DNA of 64,000 nt from Daphnia pulex (taxonomy: Eukaryota > Arthropoda > Branchiopoda > Diplostraca > Daphniidae): the NCBI RefSeq assembly GCF_021134715.1, contig NC_060023.1, positions 11,036,001 through 11,100,000 of the forward strand, read 5' to 3'. How positions within the stretch are numbered: the first letter of the stretch is position 1; every line of letters begins with the position of its first letter. Below are positions 47,901 through 60,444 of the stretch, in pieces. The notes under the pieces are model-generated. The model searched no databases, was not told the DNA's origin, and saw only the letters and a program-made list of their open reading frames with translations. The translations under genes were made by a program, and so were the position numbers.

Positions 47901-50900
47901 CGTACTACTATTTCGCCGGTCCTCCATCTATTTTCTCCGACACATACAGCAGCAGGAGCAGGGCAGGAAAAATCAATACTACTCTCTCTCTAGTAGTCTC
48001 CAGAATTCTCTTCTCTTTGGCTCGTCCTGTCTTTCTTCAACGGTTTTGTGTGGGTGGTGACAGGTCGTTCGGTTCGTCAGCCTACAAGAAATGAGATAAG
48101 GGAGAGAGGGCGTTGTATCTTGCATGGCGAATGAGCAAAGAGCGTGTATACCCCGTAAATAACAATGGTGAATTTGCTGTGACCGTCTCCTGTGGTTTCA
48201 GGTGGAGTTTGTGAGGGGCCAGCTGGTTAGAGCGCGGATCAAGGTGTCTGTGGCGGCCGAGACGCTGCAACAACACTGCGCCACCTACAGCGAATACGAT
48301 CCGTTTCTTCATACGCCCCAGCCGTCTAATCCTTGGCTATCGGATGATCCCACCTACTGGATCCTTAATGCTGGCGCGTGAGTCCCTTTTTTCTTCTTTT
48401 GTTATTAATCGACATCTGTTAATAAGCTTTTGGTGTGCTCTTTTTTCTTTCTTCTTCTTTTCTTCCGGTTTTCTGGGGTACGAAATGAAAAGAACGTAAT
48501 GATCAAATAGAACTTTTTAAATAAGTTGCCTATACACAAACTAAGGCTAGGAGAAACTGAAAAATAAAGTTAACTTGGGGTTAAGCCAGAGACACATAAA
48601 GAGAAAAACAATTTGGTAGTGTCAGCTTATAGCTTAAAAAGGTATGCAGTATCTTTTGAAAGACGAAAAGCATGGTAAAAGAATTAAATTAAATATGACG
48701 ACTTGGAATTTTACCAGAACAATGGCAGTTATCAATATTAAGACTGAAAAAAGAAATGTTAGTTCACCATAGCGGTGATCTTACAACAATGGAATAATTT
48801 AACTTATTAAAATGTAACTCACAGACTACTGTCATCTGTTTGAATAGAAGTAGAAGGCAATTCATAATTGAGTCCAACGTGTCACTGTGAAATGTGTAGG
48901 TTTGCGAGTAACATAGCAAACATAAATATTGTTGTGATTCACATCAAGTTATTTACGAAGAGTTCATCAAGCATCAATAAGCTGGTTTTGTTGGTTCAAA
49001 TCACAGTTTTACGAGTACATCTTCATTACTTTCAACATGCCTCATGAAAAGTACTGAGACGAAAAAGAGGTTCATTGCTCATTACATTTTACAAGTTGTA
49101 TATTACCAAATGTTACTGCTGAGCCACGAAATAAGAAGACCTACAAAAAGGCTGCAATGGCTTTGTGGCTTCTTCACATTGATGACTTTTCCAAAGACAC
49201 GTGGGCGATAAACATTTTCCTCATGAAATCGTTTCGTTTAGCCATCAAGAAAACTTTCAAATATCAACGCAAGGGCGTGTATATCTGAGCAGGCAATATT
49301 TTCGTGATGATATTCAAATGATATGCCGATTGCGCGTCTTGTATTCTCGGATATTCCAGCCCGCCGAATAAGTGATGACTTACGAGCACTTTCAACTTTT
49401 GCGACTCGACATCAAACAGACGAAAACCGGGAATGGCGTTTGACGTTGCCAATGTTTGGAATAATTTCGTCACGGCTGGGCCTTTTATTTGTGTGACGCA
49501 AGATAATTGAAAAACAGAGGGAATATGAGATTTTTTTGAGCGTGAAACAAAAGCTTTGCGCAAGTAATAAAAAGATGGGGTTTTTCTTTTGTGGTATTGA
49601 TTTCCCCTTTTTTGTTTGGTGCAGAAAAGAAAGTCGCCCCCATTCCAATCAGTTTTTCGGGCCAACTTCATAAATTTTCCTCGAGATTTAGCCGTGTCAA
49701 CGTCGCGTGGCGGTAATAGAATAAGTGTACTGTCACGGTCTCACGGATATATACTTTGGCATTGGTTTATAGCCCTCTCTGTTTTTATCTTGGAATGGGA
49801 ACAAATGAGGAAAGTTAGTGGTCTGGCTGGGCCAGCGCCAAAATCTATTAGAACGACGATCCTTTTAATAAGTTCGCCTGCGCCATTCGCTTGCTAAAAA
49901 GTTTCGATCAAGACGAAACAACCAGTAATAAAGAATGTCTCTCCTACAACAGCAATATCTATTCCAACTCTTTCGCCAATAATCCCCGGGTGCGATTTTC
50001 CCGAAATCCAGTTAGATAACCAGTCACATCTCGAGAATTCAAATATTAGTTTCAACATGACGGCCTTCTCTACCAGCCTATTTGATTTGTTTTCTGTTTT
50101 TCTCGGTACACGTATATATTGATCAGCTGTTGCTGAGCTGTTTTAGGACGAATGCGGGCCCGTGCTTTTTGCCCAAGACTATTAGTTTGTAGGCTCTTTA
50201 CGACACATGTCGTCACAACGTCATTGATTCGTCCTGGATCTGTACACACGGTACACATAAAAAAGAAAAAAACGATGGAAGCCGGATGAACAAGATGTAG
50301 AATATTTTTTCGGGGTTTGGTATTGGGATCTGTGAAGGATCGGATCGATGGTCGAACACCCGCCGTTCATCATGCGACATGGCGGGAGCGACGAAAGCAT
50401 ATAGCGGCTGCTGCTGGCCCCATTCTGGTGTTTATGACAGGATATTCCATCAAAGTGCATTGCGAGTTGTTACTATATACTTTTGTTGGCACACACACAC
50501 ACACAGACATCAGATATACACGCATTCCAGCCCATGCGCAACTATGATAATAGCCTTCGATCTGTTATTTGACAGAGTGGAAGTGCCGACTGAGAAGCGA
50601 GCCAAACGATGGGCCATTTCCATCGAGGATCTCGTGACGGACCAGACCGGTAACTACTCAAATTCCTTATTTATACATGGACTCCCTCCTTCAACTGCAC
50701 TTACTACTATGTACTATGTACTGAATCTTTTTTTTTTCTTCTTCTTCTTCGCTCGACGACAACGACGACGATCTATTTAAAAGGTTTACAAGAGTTGACC
50801 AACTATCTACGCAAAGAGTACAGTCACGAAAACATCCGGTTCTGGTTGGCTACCAATCAGCTGAGGAGCGGACCCGCATCAAAAATCCTCCATCGCGTCC

Positions 50901-53900
50901 AGGAAATTTACCAGTGAGTTATTATCCCCCCGTTTAATTTGCATTTTCTTTTTTTTTTGGCGGGAATATTAAAAAATTTGAAAATAAAAAGGGAATTTTT
51001 GGCGCCGGGAGCCCCGTGCGAGATCAATATCGATGGGCGGACAATGGATATCGTTCAGCACGAGATGAAGCGACCGTCGCGCTTCACTTTCGACAAGGCC
51101 GCCGAGCACGTTTACAACTTGCTGCTGAAAAAGGACTGCTACCCTCGATTTGTCCGCTCCGATCATTACAAACAGCTGCTGGCCAATGCTCTCCAACCGT
51201 GTCAGAAGAAAAGGTCAGACCATTTTTCTCTTTCCGGCTTTCAATTATTTGAACCTTAAAAAAAAGAAAAAGTTCAAAAAACGGATCGTTAAGTCATCAA
51301 TTTTGTAAACGCTCCGGCAACTGACAAGTTGAATGCCCGTTAACGCTGGCAAGTCTATTGATGTAGAATAATATTTTTTTTCCCCTTTTCTTGCAGATTC
51401 TTCAGTTTTGGTGCGACGGGCAAGAAGAAATCGATCGTGGCGGCCACGTCAGGAGTCAGCGGGATCGGATTACCCTTGGGGAATTTGCAGCAGCTCAACC
51501 TGTCATGCGGATCCGGCGCTATTAGACGGAGGGGAAGTGTGGGCGAGAGGAGTTTGTCCGGTTCACCGCCGGATCATCCGCATCAGCAAACGGGGGTCGG
51601 CCCTTCTGCCACCAACACGAGTCTCCTGCTGGCCAGCTCATCGGCCAACACTGCCGCCGCTTCGGCCGGAATCAATAGCAGTTCGGCGATGAGTTCTACC
51701 GCCGGAAGTTGTGCCAACATCAGCATCGCTCCTGGCGACGAATGCGACACACCCTATCGGTAATGATCGCCTCGGCCAAATTTCTTACTATATTTGATTC
51801 TTTTTCATCTTTTCGATTCTCTTATTTTGATGACACATATTAGCCTAGAATTGAATTGGTGGACATAATGATTTGAAAAAATCAAAAGCTTGTTATCTTA
51901 TCTGATTTCATTTGACAAATAATCATATCTTAGATATTTACTTATTAATTTATTATTACCATAGAGATGGATTGCAATCATTTTATGATTTGATCTGTTT
52001 CTCGCTGTCCTATTTTAACTCATTTGACCAAAAATTCTTTGGTTGTTGAAATCTTTTTGGCGGATTGAAACAAACAAATCCGAGTTCTGCTGTTTTCTTC
52101 ATCATTTTTCCTGTCAAAAACAAAACAAAAGTAAATTGAAAAACATTTCGCACTCGATGCAGTGGGGATATGCCGTGTCAGCGTACGACGTCCACAGCTC
52201 AGCTGGTCTCTCCTCTTGCTCTTCCTCCTCTCAGTTCTCCTCCACCTCCACTGCTGCAGTAAGTTTGACTCGAGCCCCGAAAAACCCTAAAACACACACA
52301 CAAAAATGAGAGAGAGAGAGAGAGAAACATGGACGACGTGAAAGCAGACTTGATGTCATTATGTCTCTTTCTCTCTCTCTCTTTCTAGCCCCCCATTTTC
52401 TGTCTTCATCCAACCGGAAAGACCCAATCATTTGTTTCAATCAAAAATTTGACTTGATTTCTCGTTCCCCCCATCTTTGCAAATCCCATCATTCATTCTT
52501 TTTTTTAACTTTTTCCTTCTCTTTGAATATTTCCCCCGCTGTTTCCCGAGCGTCACGTTTCGTGACCTTTTTTTATCACGACAATAAATACATAATTGGA
52601 AAACGTTGGCTCCCCCCCTTTTGTGTTTCGTTCTCCGCTTATTTCTGTCAAAGTTGTCCTTACCACCTTATGTTTTTTTTCTCTGTGTTGAATTTCGTTT
52701 GTTTTATTAAGCGATGCATTTTGGAACGCTTTGGCCCATCTCCAATCCTTCATTTACCATGACTCTTCGTTTTTTTCTTCTTCTTATATATACATACACA
52801 TGCTCTGTGGTATGTATATATACTTTGTCGCTGTATCCGTAAGACCAGAAAATCCGGATTTAACGGATCGGCGGGCGGGATATTTAAATATCTTGTTTAT
52901 TTTTAGTTTGGAATTTTTCTTTTCTTTTCCTTGTGAAAAAAGAAAAAAATCGGATTTCGTGATTCGGATAAACGCAAGGATTGCGCATGATTCCCCCCCC
53001 CCCTTTCCGTTTTTATTTGACATTTGGTTTGTTAGTTTGTTCACATGTAAAAAGAAAAAAACGTTAGCCACAATTAAATCCACTCTGTTGCTCGGTGTCC
53101 ATTTTGTTTTCCACAGCATGTCACGTCACGCACCAATCCTTTTTTGTTGAATGTTGAAATTCCTTGAACTATTAAAAAACAAATTCTGTGAAATCTGCTT
53201 CCGGAAAAAATGTCTTCATTTCCGGAATTGTGTGATTTCTTGTTTGTTTGTTTGTCGATTTTTTTCTTTCTCTATGAAAACAAATCGTCACACCAGATCG
53301 AGCAGTACAAGTGAATCGACGTCCATCATTCCGCCGCCGGAGAGGGAAGACAACGTCTGCCCGTGGGAGACGATTAATCCGCCCCCTCCGCTCAGCGCCG
53401 GAAGCGGGCGGACAAAGGGCGTTCTGTTGACTCCGGGCCCGTCAGTCGATCAAGCGGATGGACACACTCCGATCGTCAGTAGCCCATCGGCCAAGAAGAG
53501 CAGCTTCTCCTGCAGCGTCGAGAGCCATCCATCGACGGATATGGATGTCTGTCCTTGGGAGTCTGCAAGCGCAGCTCCTCCGGCGGCAACTTCTTCCTCC
53601 TCCTCCTCCGGTGGTGGCGGTGGTAGTGGCGGTGGCACCCGCGTCAAAACGCCCGTTACCCAGCTAAAGAGTACGGCCGAAGTGTTGGTCTCGGACGACG
53701 TCGTCTGTCCGTGGGAGTCTCAAGACCTGGAAACTCCAAAAAATCCGACAGTTAAATCGCCGAGTGAAGTGACAGTGATCGTGTTGAATCCATCAAAACA
53801 AGTGTCGCCCGTCATTAGTCTGGCCGGTAGTTGTGGTGGCAGTGGTCATCGGCGAAAAGAATCCGCTTCCGGCATAACCGCTATGCCGGAACCAGGATCG

Positions 53901-54880
53901 GAACAGTCGTCGACATCGCAACAACCGGATAAATCATCATCCAAAATCAGCGATATCTGCCCGTGGGAAGACGAGTAAGTGTAACATTTACAAATCGAAT
54001 CGAAATGATTATTATTTCAAATCTTTATTTTTTTTTTCCTATTTCATTCGAATTTGAATGTCGTTCCTTTAGTTTTTGGCTTTATTGGATTTTTCAGTTT
54101 ACTTATTCAAATCGCGCAAGTAAAATTTGAAAAAAAAAAAAATCATTTTTGGCGGCATGACGTTTTGATTCTGATTGCAAAAAAACGAACCAAAAAACTT
54201 GTCAAAACGATTCAACTGATTTTGTCATTTCTTCCCTTTTGTCTGATCGATCGCAATTTTTTCCCCGTTTTTTTCTTTCTCTTCTTTTTTTCTATACAGC
54301 ACCCTAACGCCCACCTGGCTTTAACTTGAATGGAATATTGTGTGCTGTTCATTGTGCGATGTGTTTGCAAGACCCTCAAAAAAAATTCCCACTTATAAAT
54401 ATTTATTATACTATAAATAAATCGATCCGAGACAAGCAAACAAACAAACCCCAATCCCATCCGATCCCGGAAAACCTTCTCAGCCCCGCCCTTCCTATCT
54501 CCACCCCCCTTTCCATTTGCCAACATTCGCTCACCTGTCTCTTCTTCGTACACTCACGAAACACCAAGCGAGCACCTTTCAATTTCTTCCTCCTTAACTC
54601 AAATCTCAAAAGGTAGGCTTTCATCTTCTATCCTTTTCAGATTTCTTTTTTCCTTTTTCCGTTCGAAAGATTTCCGCCCACCATATATCCCGCCTTGTAA
54701 CTTGTATATCGTCATTAACATAATTCTACTCACCTGGATTTTTGGCTGATGCGAATTATAAGTCGAAGATCGTTGCCGTAATTCCAATTTTGCTTTTTTC
54801 TTCTTTTCCTTTTGAGCAGAGAAAGCTGTAAACTGGATCAGCCCTTCGTCAAGACTTACGCCACGCTGGGCTATTTGTGA
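41457..54880 (+). CDS. RGS7: R7-family regulator of G-protein signalling with CPWE-repeat tail
   Basis: GTPase-activating protein for Go/Gi alpha, expected to pair with G-beta-5. Fifteen exons: 41457-41693, 43163-43259, 43332-43382, 43457-43569, 46221-46337, 46505-46576, 46937-47191, 48202-48377, 50576-50649, 50784-50913, 50992-51213, 51397-51759, 52163-52258, 53297-53974 and 54820-54880. They total 913 residues with every phase consistent. Residues 1-79 are a low-complexity Gln/His/Gly lead ending LVFDK before MESLVREMQDPENGVPVRSQ. The DEP domain (about 80-165) has IEWLMERLNIED and ANLLCQHGYFFPVG. R7H/DHEX follows (LSRLKRQMAHKWEFIVMQAE). GGL (about 315-372) has EYDPFL and SNPWLSDDPTYW. The RGS box (about 386-515) has YLRKEYSHENIRFWLA, EFLAPGAPCEINIDG and CYPRFVRSDHYKQLL. 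Vertebrate RGS7 ends shortly after the box; here about 400 residues follow, rich in Ser/Gly/Pro, with four CPWE motifs and a C-terminus VKTYATLGYL. Intron 4 is 2.65 kb and intron 8 is 2.2 kb. Confidence 0.9.
42514..42528. repeat. poly-G run
   Basis: A 15-base G homopolymer in RGS intron 1; similar 14-base runs are at 24546-24559 and 27542-27555. Homopolymers of this length are prone to assembly error. Confidence 0.8.
44881..44915. repeat. (ACG)n / (GGC)n trinucleotide repeat in RGS intron 4
   Basis: About eight ACG units run into GGC units; intronic, no coding role seen. Confidence 0.85.
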
Positions 54881-57029
54881 CGGAATGTAAGCGGATGTGT
54901 GTCTCCCCCTACCCCTCCTTAACGCACCTTCTCTCGAGTTTCCATCCGGAGGAGTCCGGAAGCAAAAGAAAAAACCCTACAAAAACAAAAAAAAAAATAT
55001 GTTGTATTAATCAAGTTGTAGAGAAAATGTCTTGTCAATCATGTCTTGTCATTGCCATTCATTTTTTGAACACTGTTTTTAAAACCCCAAAACTATTTTC
55101 CCCCACCTAACCCTTTTTCCAACGCTACAAGCTGATCGTTCGTTTTCTTTTTGGAGGCGTTGAAACTCCACCAATGACGTCCGCAACTCTTTGATTGACA
55201 AGGAATCAATGTTCATTAAAAATCTGAGCCCCATAAGATTTGATGAACATTTTTTTCATTTCAGAGTTCAAAGAGGCAGACGCCATTTCAAAACAAAAAA
55301 TGCGGCAAATTCAAATCAAGTCAAAATCTTTTCAAATCTTAAAAAAAAAATGGGAAATCAAAAGTCACGTGGTTTTAAAAGCGGTCAACCATCAATTACA
55401 TTTTATCCCAACCCATCCGATTCCGGAAGAAATTCGCCAATTCAGACACCCAAAAAAAAAATGAAGAAGAAGTTTTAAATATTCACATTTACTCGAGAAA
55501 AAACCAAACAAAGAAAGAAATCTAATCGTCAATTTAATGTTATGGCTATTTTACCTGTGCGTGTTGTGTGTCTGTGGCGCTTCACGTCGGATCGAGTTCC
55601 CTCTCTCTCTCTCTCTCGTTCGTCGACACTTTCTATTCCGCCTGGCTTCCGTGTCACACGCGCGTTCGCTTCGGTGTTGTGTGTGTTGTTCCTTTTTAAC
55701 TTGGGTAAAAGACAAAATGACAAAAAAAAATAATATAACAAGAAAAAAAAAGTAATTTTCAAACACCTCCATCCACCACTATTCCACCTTTCATCCCATA
55801 CAAAAAAAAATCAATAAAAGTTAGTTTATAGGTTCATCGTACTATAAGAAAAAATAAAAACTGTTTTAAAAGTTGTCGGTTAAACAGCCGGTTGGTGATT
55901 TAAGATTCCACGTCCACGTTTAAGTGCGAAAACGTTTGACGTTTCTCTTTTTTTTTTGTTTCAAAATCAAATCACCTTCAACCTGTTTCTCTGCGACGGC
56001 ACAAAAAAAGAAATTAATTAATTCTTCAGACGTAAAAAAATGTGTGACGTTTCGTGTGATTTATGTTTTTGATTTGATTTTTACCGAATTTGTCGTGTCT
56101 CGTCGTCGTCGAAATGGTCCCGTCTTCATTGGTTCTTGTTTCACGAGTGGAACAAACCAAAAAAGAAGAGAAATAAAACCCGCGAAAAAATTTAAAAAAA
56201 ATAAATAAATTTGAAATGGCTTTTGAACCCGTGTCGGATATCGGTTGGTTGAACAATTTTCCAACGAATTTTAACTTTAAACTTGATAAAAGGGCCGTCC
56301 GAAAAAAGATCACGCGGGACTTTTGATGTTTTTCCCACTAAATAGAAAAAAAGGAGAGATGAGAAACAAAAAGAAAACGAAAGCAAGCCAAGTGCATCAT
56401 TTAGATAATCGATTTCTTCTTTCCGTTTCTGTCATATTTAGGACCAAAATTCTTTTTCGTGTCCCCTTCAATTTTCCAATGCGTTCATCAATGAACAAAA
56501 ACGTGAAAAATGCTGCCGTAGATGAGATTTCTCTCTCTCTCGCCCCAACATCCCCATTCCCCGCCCTACTTTGCATTCTCTCTCTCCAATTTTCTCGTCT
56601 TGATTGAAGTTATTTAACCAAAAAATTAAACCTCTCAAAATAGAAAAATAAAAAAACACACAAAAAAAAAATAATGGTCAACATAATCACATAATCACCT
56701 CAATGCTATCGTGTATGGATGATGTCATCACTGTATTTTTGTTGTTGCTCTTGAATCTGAAATTTGAAAAAAAGGAAGAAGAATCAAATTTTGAGATAAG
56801 GAAATCGCATGTTTTTATGATGTACGACGTTACACACACAAACAACTATATAATCTCGCTAAACAAAAAAAAATGTTACCAAAAATTCAATTTCGTGTCA
56901 TATGTGCGATTATGTTCAACTTTAGAGCAGTCAATAAAGTAGTTATTTAAAAGTCAAATGGAAAAGAAAAAAAGACCAGCAGATGTTATTTATGTGTATT
57001 TACTTTGTTAAATCAAACATTTATTTTTT
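54881..57029. other. RGS 3' UTR and intergenic DNA
   Basis: A-tract-rich, non-coding. AATAAA-type signals occur near 55813 and 56932 on the plus strand and could end the RGS transcript, which would give a 3' UTR of about 0.9 or 2.0 kb. A short (CT)n run occurs near 55600-55616. No gene recognised. Confidence 0.45.
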
Positions 57030-59207
57030 TTAAAGGCGGGGAGTGGGCGGTGGGGTTAGTCGTTGTTGGGGTGAGCTGGATGGAGAGGAATGACGTGAAA
57101 GGGGACGTCGGTTTTGAACGCCCAATCCGGCGGCTAATTGATGGATGCGTCGTTCGATGTCGTCCGCTCTCACCGGGAACAAGAGTTGATGATGTTGAAT
57201 AAGGCCTAACCGGATGCTGGAATCATCAGCCCACAGGCATAGGCGGATGGCTGTGTAGTCATTAATTCAATGTTATATACTTGCCGACAATTCAATGAAT
57301 CGAAAATGGGTTTAAAATGAGGGCGGGACCAACATAACTTACGGATTAAAGGCGTCGGCGACGAGCTCCAGTGTAGAAAAGAACCCGGGAGCGAACTGCT
57401 ACTGGCCAACATTTCCATCTTGACCGATAAAATGGCCGACGGGGAATCGGCCAAGCCCCGGAACAAAGTGTCTTTTGGAAGTATCCGGTACGGGTTCTTC
57501 CGGTTTTTTCTCTGGCGTCTAAGTGTTTCCAAAACGACTTGTCCGTCGTCAAGGGCGGCCGAACCGAGCGGAAGTGTATAATCATCCGCATTTGGGAAAG
57601 ATCCAGCCAACGACGACGACGACGAAGTCAATTCCACGTGGAGGACTCCGACAGCAGCAGCAGCCGTTGCTTTAAATCGAATCAAACGGAGGGGTGATTG
57701 TATTGGATCGGCGAATCAAAGTCAACGGGGTTTAATGAATCACAAACCTGATTGCCTGCAGCACTGGTTGACAGACTGGCAGAAGGCAGTGAGGACAACC
57801 TGTCCGGAGGTGGCCCCAGTCAAGTCGCAGATGCGGTCGATAAATCCGATCGATGGAATCGGACGCGTCCATGACACGTGAGCCCCCCATCCGTTTCCGG
57901 TGGCTATCGCCGCCCGTTGAAGCGAGTCGAAACTTTTGGCCACCACCACCACTCGCTGCTGCACGGCCATTGAGGAGGGTGTGCAGTTGTCTCTTTCAAT
58001 CGATGGCTTGTTGAGTGCCTCGCGGATGAGCGAGTCCAGCGGAAGAGACAAGAGTCGATGACATCGAACCAGCAAACAGCAATTACTGCCACTGGCTGGC
58101 CAAGAAACTTTGTCGGGATCGTGCGAGAGCGCCAAAGGAATCAGGTACACCCTCCAAGGTGGTTGCTCGCCATCCGCTCCTTCCGGTCGTCGGTAAACTT
58201 CCGATATGTACTCCTTTTTTTTTCGAAAAAGGAAACAAACAACAAAAGAATCAAATTTACGGATCATTTTTCATCCGGAGATAATTTCTTACGTGAACCG
58301 TGTCCTCGGTGACGAGTTGATGTTTCCAAACGGGTGGCAACTCTTGAACCGACGACATCCGGTCCAGAGTCCTTTCACCTGCTTCCGGATGCTTCCACAA
58401 ATGGATCCAGCCAAAAGCTTCCGCTTTGCGGACGAGTTTCAAAGCGGGCCGATCTTCGGCGCCATCTGCAATCGATTGGCGGAGCTGCGCCGGACTGGCA
58501 CCGCCGGAATCGACCAGGTAAACCGAGAAGGCCCAGCACGAAGAGTGGGCTGTCGTTGTCCGATTCCGGTTGAAATCATCGTCGAAAGTCACGCAAAGGA
58601 TGCCCGGCCGTCGGTAGTAGTAATATGTGGTCAGCAACCATCTGACGGTCCACTTTAGCACTGAATAATTCAAAAAGTTCCAGTGGGGAGGAGTTTAAAC
58701 TCCTCATCCTTAATTCATCCGGATGGAATTTTTCTTTTAAATTGATTTTTTTTTAAGTCTCGACCTTTTACCTTCAGATAAGAGATGGTACGGCAGCGAA
58801 TAGAAAGTGACGTAAGCAGCGAAAGCCAAGTTGGTCAGCCACGTCCTCAGAGCGCCGATTAGGCTCAAGTCCGACCGGAGTATCGATTTCTGGAATCTAG
58901 AGAAGTAAAATGACGCTGCTCGGCAAATGATCTGATTAGCCTGTTTCAGTCTCGTGCTGCTGCTGCTGCTGATGTCGCCATTGGAAGATGACGGAAGCGA
59001 AGCCGAGGGCAACCGACGAGCGGAGTAACGTTCAACGGCTCTGTAACTTTTGGAGTTTTCCAACGGCAAGTCAATACGTCGGCAGTGAAGGTTATAAAAT
59101 TTCAAGCGTAATCAAGTTAGTACTTTGGGCCAACACAAACATCGCAATCAGCTATGCAGAAATGTTGGGGCTAATTAGAAATGGTGAATAACTTACGTCA
59201 CTGCCAT
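57030..59207 (-). CDS. WS/DGAT-like O-acyltransferase family protein
   Basis: Predicted member of the wax-ester synthase/diacylglycerol acyltransferase (WSD) superfamily, identified by layout rather than close identity. Six exons: 59197-59207 (11 nt, MAVT start), 58772-59040, 58293-58660, 57748-58213, 57343-57669 and 57030-57250, summing to 553 residues in phase. The N-terminal part is Ser-rich, then hydrophobic (LTNLAFAAYVTFYSLPYHLL, VLKWTVRWLL). The central part contains GWIHLWKHPE and the region LLVRCHRLLSLPLDSLI where the HHxxxDG motif is expected. GATSGQVVLTAFCQSVNQC resembles the start of the C-terminal WS_DGAT_C domain, followed by DDYTLPLGSAALDD and IRLCLWADDSSIRLGL near the end. The tail is Pro/Ser-rich (TPPPTPRL). 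Catalysis is doubtful because the motif is degenerate. Confidence 0.65.
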
Positions 59208-59913
59208 CTTTCTGCCGGTTCCATGGTAATCTGATCATCCATCAGCTGCAAGAAGCAAGTTATGAATGTATACAAAGCAAAAGAAGAAGAAAAAAGCCGC
59301 AAAAAGACACACGCACACACAGACACTAGCAACTTGCAATAGCACACAGGAATCTTATCCAGTAGAGTCACGTTTGCCAGCGGTACAATTCACTCAAATC
59401 AAATCAATTTCCACAGAGGGGGGAGGGAGTCTGTCTCTTCTTTTCTGCAGTTGGGAACCAATCAGCGAGTCCGCACAGCTTCAAGTTCATATTGTTTCCA
59501 TCTCTCTCTCGCTCGGGCAGGATTGGCAAATGTTGGTCCAGCTACGTCTTCTGGGGGGAGGAAGAAAATCACAGTGACAGAAAGCAACGTCTACATGACG
59601 AGTGATCTCCGACACATACTGAATCAAGATTGAGTCTGCTGACCTCCAAAGAAGTAATAATGTATGACGGACTTGGTCCGCCCACCACCACCCCAAACGT
59701 CAAAGAAATGCGACAAAAACAAGTGCAAAGGTCGCGCCACCAACTTGCCCTGATTGCCGCTCAGTCGCCATCGTTTCCTGTCGAAGGTCGGATTAGATTT
59801 TTTCCCAGTGGCAACACTGTAACGATCCTTATTTTTTTGAAATCACACACAACACACAAACACTGAAATTGTTACAACAATAAGACAAATCGAACGGGTT
59901 TTGGTGGTCGACT

Positions 59914-60321
59914 TCAATCCCTCATCTTCGTCATGGCGTAGAAATAAATGTTGGGAAGGACGACAATGACGAACAGCGAAAAGGCAACTTTGAGGAAGGC
60001 CAGAAAGGCGATCCAGCGCAAGATTCGACTTCGAACGAGTTTGCGGAGTAACGGGAAGCGCTTCCCATCGATGGTGATGATTTTGGTGAAACCGCTGGCC
60101 GCATCAGCCAATCGATCACCTACAACTCCGTTCAACCAGATTCTCACAGCCGGGTGGAAGGCCTCCAGAGCCGGACGCAATTTGGACGCGTAGAGCCAAT
60201 AGGCAGCGCTGGTGTGCTGCACTCCGGCCGAATCGGTTCTGTTCAGCTGCAGAAATCCGTCACAAACACTGATTGTTAAACACGACGTCACCAAAAGGAA
60301 ATGTATTGCCAATTTCTTCAT
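59914..60321 (-). CDS. small secretory/membrane protein, unrecognised
   Basis: A single-exon frame of 135 residues from Met 60321: MKKLAIHFLLVTSCLTISVC is a good signal peptide (basic start, hydrophobic core, small residue at the end). The mature part has one N-glycosylation site (NRT), SAAYWLYASKLRPALEAF, and near the C-terminus a strong hydrophobic segment (AFLKVAFSLFVIVVLPNIYF) followed by YAMTKMRD. The frame is open upstream to 60444, but the upstream Met leads with a non-signal sequence, so I chose the internal start. It could be a type I membrane protein with a very short cytosolic tail. No family recognised. It lies between the WS/DGAT-like gene and CUTC, all on the minus strand. Confidence 0.6.
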   Translation of the reverse strand: MKKLAIHFLLVTSCLTISVCDGFLQLNRTDSAGVQHTSAAYWLYASKLRPALEAFHPAVRIWLNGVVGDRLADAASGFTKIITIDGKRFPLLRKLVRSRILRWIAFLAFLKVAFSLFVIVVLPNIYFYAMTKMRD

Positions 60322-60444
60322 TATTTCGGTTGTCACTCGTTGGCACGGGGGGACTGGGGGACTGATTGATCCGCACTGACTGGATGTCGACGAAAGAATA
60401 GCCGAACCCGTTGCCCATTTTCTTTCTAGACGGCGCCATTCCAT

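Noticed and set aside
49264-49671. A 135-codon minus-strand frame
   Set aside because: Within RGS intron 8, no start context, no family resemblance, overlapped by another open frame; treated as chance.
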